A stretch of DNA of 64,000 nucleotides. Origin: Oncomelania hupensis (taxonomy: Eukaryota > Mollusca > Gastropoda > Littorinimorpha > Pomatiopsidae). The position numbers and the translations under genes are program-made. This document shows, one piece after another, positions 46,101 to 56,600 of this stretch. The DNA is taken from NCBI GenBank assembly GCA_036898135.1, contig CM072511.1:42650103-42714102 (forward strand). The letters are read 5' to 3'. Below the pieces are notes generated by a model, which was not told the DNA's origin, searched no databases, and worked only from the letters and a program-made list of their open reading frames with translations. How positions within the stretch are numbered: the stretch's first letter is position 1; each line of letters starts with the position of its first letter.

Positions 46101-46118
46101 GTAAGGGGAAAATAATAT

Positions 46119-46205
46119 GGTCACACATTGGCCAATCTGGGATTCGAACCATGTACCTTTCGGTTACTAGTAAGACGCTCTACCAACTGAGCTACCCGGC
46201 CCCTC
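46119..46205 (-). mobile_element. tRNA-like sequence, probable SINE head
   Basis: Minus strand: A-box TAGCTCAGTTGGTAGAGC and B-box GGTTCGAATCC with an AGT (Thr-type) triplet in the anticodon position. Anticodon and T stems contain several mismatches, so it is a decayed tRNA-derived sequence, not a tRNA gene. Confidence 0.6.
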
Positions 46206-46212
46206 ATATGTG

Positions 46213-46618
46213 GTAATCTATTTAAACGTTCTTAAGTAGCGCTTTTTCAGCTCAAGAACGTTGGCCGATAAATGTTCTCACTCAAGCTGTCCGCGGCGCC
46301 CACTTGCAGCCTTTGGGCGGACAGTCTGACGCCCAGACAACTGAGCAATATTCTGGTTTACCGGGTCTGTTGTAGAAGGGACCTAGTGCTTGCTGGGTGA
46401 ATTTGTGTAGCCAGCACTCAGCCATCTAGGACATGAGCGTCATGATCTTTAAAGTCCGTGCTATGGAATGCGTACGTGCACAGACTAGACTTCGATTCAT
46501 TGTCTCATCCAGATGAGTAGGAGAGCGCAGTGTCTCAGGGTCATTTTATTTTTGTTGCGGCACTCGAGGTCGCCGGTCACCTTCGAACCACTGACCATAC
46601 GGGTTGCGATGTTATCAC
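46213..46618 (-). mobile_element. SINE family 1, long copy
   Basis: Minus strand. A tRNA-like head (GTGATAACATCGC near 46610, GTGGTTCGAAGG near 46585) leads into a body homologous to 30480-30790 and the 3' motif GAAAAAGCGCTACTTAAGAACG near 46225. The window end (63960-64000) has a similar B-box region, GGGGTTCGAAGCCGACTGGC, on the minus strand. Confidence 0.7.
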
Positions 46619-47210
46619 TGTGACGGTGGGCCTATTGTTGCTGGGCTCTGCACAATGGAATGCTATTCCCCACTCGTCTTTCGTCGATGGGGATCGCTAG
46701 TAAATCCCCCGGTGACTCAACTTAATACATTTATAAGTTTAGCTCGGTCTGTGTTTAGGCTGGATTTACAGGGATAGAAAGAAAATGGTAAAAGATCAAT
46801 GTCACACTAGCTCTCACACGGCTATGAATCATAGGTAGTCCAGCCACTTGTTAACAGTAAATATCAAAAATGTATTTCCTCTACTCTATACAAGATCTTC
46901 TAATCACAATACTAACTTAAACGTTCAAATATAACTTCGAATGGTTCGCTCCTTGATAATTCTGTGAAGCTACTGCTTCCTCATAGGGCTACTGGTGCGT
47001 TCTGCCCAACGGGTCAGTCTTCTGGAAAGGTGGACTAGTGCTGTCCTTTGCTAACAGGTTTGGTGCACTGGTGCAAATTTAACTTAAGTTCAGATTCAAT
47101 GAGCTGTATTGTGGTGGGTTTTTCTCCTTGTTGACAGACTGGTGGGTGTGATGATATTCTGGGGAAGATACGTTTATCTTACTAGGGGGTAAGACTTATT
47201 GATAGATCAA
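46619..47210. repeat. LTR-like repeat, copy A (diverged)
   Basis: Starts TGTGACGGTGGGCC and matches copy B (49363 onward) over several hundred bases (GTTGCTGGGCTCTGCACAAT, AGCTCGGTCTGTGTT, GTAGTCCAGCCACTTG). The right end is not resolved. Confidence 0.65.
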
Positions 47211-47212
47211 GT

Positions 47213-47439
47213 TCAAGTTCAAGTTCAAGAATACTTTATTATCTCAACAGAGAAATTACGACATACAATTGCTGATCGGTATGAAACATTAAAACAATAC
47301 ATACATAGATAAAACAAGTACACAGTAGACTACATCTATAGTAAATTTCCAGTATGAAATGACATCTCAAACATCATCACAAACATCAAAATCTTATATA
47401 CAAAAATTTTACTTAGCGTTTTATATAAAAAAAATGAGG

Positions 47440-47440
<1 letters not shown>
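47213..47440 (-). mobile_element. Non-LTR element 3' end with TTGAAC tail
   Basis: On the minus strand a sequence ending AATAAAGTATTCTTGAAC runs into TTGAAC repeats (47213-47237), the style of a LINE or SINE 3' terminus. No coding part recognised. Confidence 0.45.
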
Positions 47441-48371
<931 letters not shown>

Positions 48372-48544
48372 ATTTATAATAAAGTAATATTATAATTTTA
48401 TATATATATAGGGGGGGTTTCCAAGGTTTCCGGAAACCCCCTCAGCCCCCCATAAAAAAAGGAAGAAAAAGAAGAAGAAAAAGAGAGAAAGAGAGAAAAA
48501 AAACTTATATATATATATATATGTTACCGGCAATCTGCGTATTC

Positions 48545-48684
48545 AGTCAATACGCGTATTGTCTAAAAAAATAAGTCAATTCGTGTTTTGACTGTGACCA
48601 CTAGCCAATACATGTAATCACTAAAATTTCCAGTCAATACGTGTATTGTCTTAAAAAATGCTCTGGTCAATACACGAATTGACT
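48545..48684. repeat. Five-unit palindromic 29-bp array
   Basis: 20-bp units start at 48545, 48574, 48603, 48632 and 48665 (steps 29, 29, 29, 33). The first is AGTCAATACGCGTATTGTCT, with a perfect 14-bp palindrome at its centre; the others are variants with the same symmetry. Spacers of 9-13 bp are A-rich. Function unknown. Confidence 0.85.
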
Positions 48685-48944
48685 AAATTGTCATTCAGAA
48701 TTTAAACTGCAGCTGATTGTAAACATGAATAAATGAATGACCACACAATTATTTCTTGTTCTTTTAGTTCAATACGCACACTCACAGTGACACATCCACA
48801 CAACTAAACCATGTTAAGTATAAGTTAGTAAATATTAAAAATAAGCTTAAAATGTACGCACTTAAATTTAAAACACTCTCTCTCTCTCTCTTTTTTTTTC
48901 TCTCTCTCTCTCTCTCTCTCTTTTCACTTCACTTCACTTTTCAC

Positions 48945-51451
48945 TGTGCTGAGGGACTGACCTTGGTCTTTAATGTCCGTTTTGATGCCATTGGTGTTGT
49001 TGGTCATCAGTTTGGTCTCTCTGCACTTATTTCCATTCCATAGGCTCTGGAGGTGGTGTCAAGCCTCTGTATCAGCTGTTCAAGTTCTTGTTCCTCTCCA
49101 GCCAATCCATCAATGTCATCCGCGAAACGAAGATTGGAGATTGCTCTACCCCCTATGCCGACTGTGCCTTCGTGATCTGCAAGGGCATATGACATGATGC
49201 GCTCTAGGAAGATTTTGAAGAGTGTTGGAGAGAGTAGGCATCCTTGACGCACATCGATTGTTGTTCGGAACCAGTTCCCGATGGTGCTGTTATGGAGGAC
49301 AGCACTGGTAGCCTTGTCATACAGGTTTTAGATGACTTCAATAATTTTAGGGTTGATGTTGTTGTAACGAGGGGTTTTAGTGTTGCTGGGCTCTGCACAA
49401 TTGAATGCTGTAACCCTCACGTCTTATTCTATGGGAACTGCTAGTGAGTCACCCGGTGAATTACTTTAATACATTTATTTGTTCAGCTCGGTCTGTGTTA
49501 AGGCTGGGGTACAGAGATAGATAGAAAAATGGTAAAAGATCACTGTCACACAAACTTTTACACGTATATGAATCATATGTAGTCCAGCCACTTGATAACA
49601 GTTAAAATCACACATTTATTTCTTCTACTCTATACACGATCTTCGAAGTACGAATCTAACTTAAATGTTCAATTGTCAATGCGAATGGTTTGCTCGCTGA
49701 TAGTCTAGGCAGCTATTATTTCTTCATAGGGCACTGGCTACTACCGTTCATGAAGATTGGACTACTGTGGTCCTTTTGCTACAGTTTTAGTGCACTGTTT
49801 CCTGGGCACTTAACTGAAGTGTGGCGTGTTTGAAGCACTGCGTTGTGGTAGCTTCTGGTACACGCTGGGTCGTCGTGTAGTCTTTGACTTTTGGTACGAC
49901 GTTTGAGGCTATCTGCGCACGATGCTGTAGATGCCTCGGCAGCCAACTCGAATAGTAGATTAGTTTCTGCTCTTCTGTTGAGCTGGGCTCACGATATCCT
50001 GCCTGCTCGTCTGTAACATATGAGACGAAATTCTGCACAACCCTGAAAAATAGGTCTGTGCAGAGCGTCTCACTGAAAGCCAAAGTAGCCCTCAGTGATA
50101 GCTCCACATCTCTATACATAAGCGACGAACATTCTGCTAGGTCCGTGGTCCACTGGAATCTCCACTCTAATTTTCTATACAGACATAAATATAAATCGTG
50201 GCTAACTATACACATAAAGAATTAATAATATTATAAACATTCACTGGTACAGCCACTGGTCTGCAAGCATACAAATGATATAGGTTAAACAACAGTGGTT
50301 CCGTCAGGTATACAACATGGCGTCAAAACCGGTCGTGCTTAACACGTTTTCGGCTTCTCCAGTGGTAAGGCAAAATCGGACTAACAATTCAATTCTATGC
50401 AAAGCAAATTCCACAAACATAATTTCAACAATAATATAACTACATCACGATGAAACAGAAGTATGTTCATTTACCTGTTCGACAATGTCAGGCCCGTGGC
50501 TACTTGATTGAATTCAAAAATTCAACAAGCACTGCTTCCCTGTTCTATCAGTGGAGATATTTCTCTGCTCTCGTGTAACTGTGTACTGCTCAGAGCTTTC
50601 CACACAACTGACCTATACTTGGCTTGGACTGAATCAGCCAGAACTGGTTCTAAACGCTCTACCTGTGTCCCGATTGGCTCAAACAATCTAAGTGGCTATA
50701 AAGTTCGAAACACCATCGTATGCCGAGATGATGTCACTAAACGGCTCGCGTCAGCTCGCAGTGTGTGTGTACACATCAGTTATACCTTAATCGTCTGCTA
50801 TAGACTACAGTAACCTTCTAAGTTTTACTACTGCTAAACAAGCAAAAGCTCAAATAGTGAGGGGTAAACGGGTCTGCTTGTGACAGTTGTACACTTTCAT
50901 TGTTGCCCATAGAGCTGCATGCCAGACTCGGTCAAACGCCTTCTTAAAGTCTATGAACACATGTTGTTGGTGCTATAGGTATTTCACACAGATTATTCTG
51001 AGGTTGAAAATCTGTTCAGTGGTACTTCGCCCTGCCATGAATCCTGCTTGTTCTTCAGCTATGATTTGTTCAGCTTGGGGTTTCAACCTGTCGAGTATTA
51101 TTTTCAGGAGGACCTTGCTAGTATGGCTGATGAGGCTGATGGTGCGGTAATTTTCACACTCCTGAAGGTTACCTTTTTTGGGAAGAGTGATGACAAGCGA
51201 CTGGGTCCGTGGTGTAGCCCACTCCCCACTCTGCCAGATCTTAGATAATGGTGAGGGCATCAATCATCGCTTCTCCTCCTGCTTGAAGCAGTTCCGCGGG
51301 TATGTTGTCCACTCCCGCTGACTTCTCTTTCTTCAGCGATTGCACTGCTCACAACCTTTTCCCGGAGAATTTGGAGGATTTCTTCTTCTTCTCTGTTCTC
51401 GGGACATGCTACAACTGATGGGTCTCCATTTGTTAGAGCAGTACTCTGTCC
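48945..51451 (-). mobile_element. RTE LINE copy 2, 5'- and 3'-truncated, split by a solo LTR
   Basis: Matches RTE copy 1 from about 6500 to 7862. It encodes RQGCLLSP, FADDID (near 49110) and, beyond the LTR, LPKKGNLQECENYRTI, AGFMAGRSTTEQIF (near 51020). Frames are broken. A CT/T-rich microsatellite (48881-48931) borders its left end. RTE copy 3 is inserted at its right end. Confidence 0.85.
49363..50885. repeat. Solo LTR-like insertion, copy B
   Basis: 1523 bp starting TGTAACGAGGGG and ending TTGTGACA, flanked by GTTGT (49358-49362 and 50886-50890) and cleanly interrupting RTE copy 2 relative to copy 1 at 7265-7275. No coding region; it is read as a solo LTR because of its TG...CA ends and 5-bp duplication. 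Confidence 0.75.
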
Positions 51452-51801
51452 TATCCTATCCTATCCTGTCCCGTAACCCGGAGGTCGTAGGGGCACCACA
51501 GATGATCGTTTAACCAGCATACTCATTCTTTCTCTGTCCTCAGCAGCCCTGATGGCTTCGCTCAGTGTCATACCAGTCCATTCTCGAATGTTGTCCTCCC
51601 ACCTCTTTTTCGGTCTCCATCTTCTTCTACCTCCTTGCACTGTGCCTTGCAGAATAGTCTTTACAAGGCCTGATGATCTGGTGACGTGGCCATACCATCA
51701 GAGTTTCCGTTTCTTCACCACTGTGAGCAGGTCATCGTGTTGTCCAATGGCTTGTGTGATGGTCTGTCGGACTTCGTCGTTGGTAATGTGTTGGGTATAG
51801 G
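51452..51801 (-). mobile_element. RTE LINE copy 3, 3' part
   Basis: Begins with the ATCCT-repeat tail on the plus strand and matches copy 1 at 5878-6230, including the C-terminal coding end. Its continuation is at 63690. A 20-bp sequence starting GTTAGAGCAG at 51432-51451 recurs at 63841-63860 as its target duplication. Confidence 0.8.
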
Positions 51802-51839
51802 TGTAACGGAGGGTTTTCTCGTATTTAAATTAAATAAAT

Positions 51840-53547
51840 TGTAACAGGTCACAAATTATTGTTAATTGTCCCTGTCACCAGAAAAATAAACTGTTAATTT
51901 GCGATCTAAAGGGAAGTAAGATTTTTTTAAGGTAACTTAGTAGAAAGTCATTCATGCAAGTTGTTTCCCTTGAATTTATAATTCCTTTTTTTGAAATGCA
52001 ACTTTTATAAATTACAAATTAATTAGAATAGTTAAATGCATATAATAGTATGTGAAGTTAAAACAGAAATTATATTTAGTAAATTGTTCTAGGATTAATC
52101 GTTATAAAAAATAATTACAATAGCTGTTATTTCCGGTCGACAAATTTTATAACTTCCCTTTGCGTTAACTTCCATCCTTGTGTGGCTGCGGAATTCCGAT
52201 GGGCTACGGGAATTGTTCTTAATCCAGGTAAATAAGATGCTTTGCTTTGTCATCTTGGGTAATTATGTTGTAGGAATGTCTGTGGATGTTTGATGAATAT
52301 ATTGAATGCGCAAATTGTGTAAAATGTTTGTGTAATTGTAACCGAATGTTATTTTTGCTGGCCGGTCGAAAACCGCCAAAGTGTTCTAATGTGTGTCATG
52401 CTATTTTAATTGTATGCTGAATGTGAGAATGCCTTGAAGTAAAATGAGTTGAAGTAAAATGAGATTAAAAGAGTCTCACAAACATGTAAATTGTTATATT
52501 GATAGAAAGAAATGAAAATTATTATTTTGAGTGTTAGATTTTAAAACTCTTGCGCGCATGCGCAAGGGACAGGAAGTACTGTTGCATGATGTCATGGCGG
52601 CTGTTTGTTGACATTTCATGATTTGAGGGAAGGCTGTCGTTGTAGATATTAGGCACCTTGGGAAAGAAGTGCATAGTTGGGTTTTACCTTAGCGATTGCA
52701 GCTAAGGTCAGCCATTACTGGTTCTTCTGATTAGATTTATAGTGATGATAATGACTTCAGAGAAAGATGAGTTGGAATAGTCATTATGAACTTGGTTGAG
52801 ACGAAGTATTATCGTCTTGTAGGATTTTGTGTAGCTTTTCTGCTTCTGTCTAATTGATGGATCTGTACACATAAAGCATGACATTATTCCTGGGTTAGGG
52901 AAGTTTACTATTTGCAGTGATAAATAGTAGTTGCTGCCTATCAGCCTAATGAACGTAAACTTGTACATGTGCTTAGCCGCGGATGTTGATTAGATAAATC
53001 AACTGGTCAAGATTTGTGTATAAAATAAGAATTCAGTTGTGTTTTGAGAATTGAAGTTAACATGTAATGTTGAATTGCATGAACCTTTTGCTGGGTGTTC
53101 AGGTTGGAATTGTAATGATTTACAATGACTCATTAATGCTAATTACTTTTTGTTTTATGGTCAGTACGTCGCTGTAATAAATAATTGGTGTTGCTCTTGC
53201 AGGGGCATCCGCCGTTTTCCATCTGGGTTTAGCTCAGCGTCTCAATGCCCTATTTTTTGGCGCAACTTCTTGATTGTTGGTCTCATTGCTTATTTTGGTT
53301 TTAGTCTCGTAGTTTATTCTGGTTTTTCTAGTCTCATTGTTTTTGCATATTAGTATTTTGGGGTAATATGTAGTAGTGTAATATTTTGATTTGGAGATAA
53401 ATTGATTAATCATCTGAATTCTTTTCCTGAAATTTTGAAACGAAAATAAAGGTTCAACACACACAATTTTCCATCTTGTGTTATTTCCTCCAGCCACCAA
53501 TCTGTAACTATCTCTTTCTAAATTATTACTGAAGGGTGTGTGTTACA
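51840..53547 (+). repeat. 5' LTR of element 4
   Basis: 1708 bp. Contains the promoter-like cluster at 52549-52610. The primer site follows after three bases. Confidence 0.95.
52549..52610 (+). promoter_or_regulatory. NRF1/ETS/YY1-like motif cluster in LTR
   Basis: Within about 60 bp: CTTGCGCGCATGCGCAAG, containing the NRF1 core GCGCATGCGC in a palindrome; GGAAGT (ETS core); TGATGTCA (CRE-like); and ATGGCGGC (YY1-like). This combination is common in TATA-less housekeeping promoters. The same cluster is at 61114-61175 in the other LTR. Confidence 0.5.
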
Positions 53548-53550
53548 TTA

Positions 53551-53568
53551 TGGCGTCCCTGGGTGGGC
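53551..53568 (+). other. Primer binding site of element 4
   Basis: TGGCGTCCCTGGGTGGGC, TGG-initial and three bases after the LTR. Primer tRNA not identified. Confidence 0.6.
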
Positions 53569-53678
53569 TAGGGGAAATGTGTTAGATTGTAGATTAATAG
53601 AATAGTAGGTTAGGTGCATAGAAAAGTAATTGGCAAGGTTAGAGTTTTTTGGAGACCAATAGTCAAGAGTGCAGCGCT

Positions 53679-56600
53679 ATGGCTACCTCTGGTGGCCTAG
53701 GGTCGGCGAGCGCTGAGGGCGCAGCCACACCAACGCAAAGGGACCACTCTTACGCACAAACGCCAACGGGAGTGGGACTATCGACGCCACTTTCCACCTT
53801 GGCAGATTTTCAAGCAGGGCGGGCGCGCTCCATCGAGCTGTTGAAGCGGGCTGCTTCAGGACCGGGCGGTATGCAAGGTACCCCTCCTGCTCCCATCCAC
53901 GTGCATGTACGAGCGCCTGTTCCAGCCCCTCGACTGGGAATCTTCACGGGGAGTCGCCCCACAGGTGGAAATGAAGTTACCTTTAAAGACTGGTTGGAGA
54001 GAGTGGGGCAATACTTTGAAGAGGATGAGGAGGTGAGGTGCAGTAGAATTAAAGCCAGTCTCCGGGGGATTGCAAAGGAGCTCTCGAGAAACTGTGTTAC
54101 CACGAGCAGCCTTGTAGAGACGCTGAAGGCCACTTTTGGGGAGACCAAGTGCACTGAAGACCAGTTCGCGGAATTCTACAAGGCGACGCTGGGTACTAAG
54201 GAGACCGCCCAAGACTTTTTCAGCCGCCTGTGGGTGAAGTTTGCAGAAGCTAACGAGGGGGGGATATATTCTGACACGGAGGCGTCAAGGAAAGTATTTT
54301 ATGCTTTCATGGCTCCAGCAAAAAACAGGTTTCCACTGCTGGCCCTGGAATTTAGGAACCAGTACGGCTCCCCAGGCGAGGCTGCACCCCCTTTGGCTGA
54401 AGTGTTGCGCAGGCTGCGTGAGCTGGAGGAAGTGCCGTCAGCAAGGGTTGCAGCATCAAACGCAGCTGTCACTTCCGGGGAGCAGTCAATCGACTACGAG
54501 AAGCTTGCGGACCTGGTGGCACAGCGATTGAAGAGAGACACTGGTGCAACAGCTTCGTCATACCCCCCACCCCACCATCCAACCTCTCGCCCCTCTTACC
54601 ATCCTCGCATGAAACCCAAAGGGCCATGTTTCCGCTGCGGTCTGATGGGGCAACACTTCGCCCGGAACTGTCCCAACCCCCCTGACCCCACACGAGTTGA
54701 AGATGCAAAGAGGAAGTGGTTCGGACAGGGTGATTTTAAACGGCAACGGGTCTTAGGTCAGCAGGGGGAACCTATGACCCCAACAACCAACATCCCCAGT
54801 CAGCAAGATCTTCAGAAGCTGCAGACGGCCATCGACGTACTTGAGGGAGGTCTTCTGGAGCTTAAGGCCGTTCGCCTTAAGGAAAACGCCGCCCTAGATG
54901 TCTACCCGGGGCAAACAGTGGAGTTGCGAGGTCCACTGCAGAGAGCAACGTCACACCCTGTGACACTCCATCCACGTGAGCTGCCTGACCGGCTGGAAAT
55001 CCTGCGAGCAGAAGTGGTGCACACCGCGGCAACACCCTATGTGTGTATTCTCATCACCAACCGCAACAGACATCGGCGGGTGACACTCACCGCACACACA
55101 GTCTTGTGTGAGATCGACACACCAGCGTCCATGGATGCTTTGGTTGGCCCCTGCTGCGACATTACAGTGACGGTGAACGGTAAAGCAGCGAAAGCCCTGT
55201 TAGACACAGGCAGTCAGGTCACTGTGGTGTCGGAATCTTTCTACAAGAGCCATCTTAGCTATGTGCCTCTGCAAAAAGTAGAACAGTTAACGGTAACAGG
55301 TGCAGGTGGGCAGCAGGTACCCTACTTAGGCGCGGTGAGCGTGAATATTGTACTGCCATGTGACGTTGCAGGTGCAAAAGAGAAGGTGCAGGTGGCAGCT
55401 TTAGTTTGTAAGGACACTGAGTTCAGTGCACATTTGCCGGTGATTCTTGGTACAAATGTTTTTCGCAACATAAACAAAAAGTACATTGTGTGGGAGAACA
55501 TTCGCTGCGAAGCCGCATTTGCATTGAACAATGCGCATGTAGGCAACGCTGACGGCCGACTAGGGCCTGTGAAGCGGCGAGGTGGAAAGGGAACATTAAC
55601 GATACCTGCCAACTCCTCTGTCAGGGTGAAAGGGTGTGCTAAGTTGCCACCTCAGGCTTTTAGGACATTGACGCACGTCTTGGTGCAAGAGCCAACCGTA
55701 GATACCCTACCAGAGGGTTTAGGGGTGGTAAGCTGTAAAGTGCCAGTTGCATCCTTGCCGACATTACTAGTCGAAGTGGCAAATTTTACAGAGAGAGATA
55801 TCATACTGAGCACAAAATGTACTGTTGCAGATGTGTTTGTGATTCGTGCAGAATACGATGTCAGTAAACTTCTGCATGTGTTGAATGATGATGCATGTGT
55901 TGATGAAAATGATTGTGCTACATGTACTAATGATGTTGATGTTGATACGGGTACAGCAGGGGTTGTAAATGATGCTGATGTTGGGTCTGGCAGTAGCGTA
56001 GGAGGTAGCAAACATGATGGCCCAGATAAGGAAAGGCATGTTTTTGTACACATGCAGTGCTCTGATCAAACCGAGAAGAGCGAAAATGAAACCCCATTTC
56101 GATTTGGCCAGGGTACTAGCAGGGAGTGGCAGGAACGTTTTACAAAGAAATTGCAAGAATATGGGGACGTGTTCATAAAACATGAATATGATTTGGGCAA
56201 AACAAGCGAATTACGTCATGATATTGTTCTAGAGCCAGGGCCAACCGTACGTGAGAGACCCCGACCCATACCTCCACGTGACTTTGAAGATGCCAGACGG
56301 CATATCCAGGAACTTTTGGATGCAAAAATCATTACACCCTCATCTTCCCCCTTTGCTAGTCCGATTGTACTAGTCCGCAAAAAGTCGGGAGCTTTGAGGG
56401 TGTGTGTTGACTATCGTAAAGTTAACTCGCGGACCGTGGCTGACGGATACGCCCTCCCTGTGATAGAAGAGCTTTTGCAAACGTTGAACGGTGCGAAATA
56501 CTTTAGTTCGATGGACCTCTGCAAGGCTTTTTATCAGATCGAAATGACCGAGCGTGCCAAACAAATTTCGGCTTTTACGACTCCTTTCGGCCTCTATCAG

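Noticed and set aside
46119..46205. A functional tRNA-Thr gene on the minus strand
   Set aside because: Anticodon and T stems have several mismatches, and it sits among SINE sequence.
48545..48684. CRISPR-like array of 20-bp repeats with short spacers
   Set aside because: The repeats vary, spacers are only 9-13 bp and A-rich, there are no cas genes, and the window is eukaryotic.
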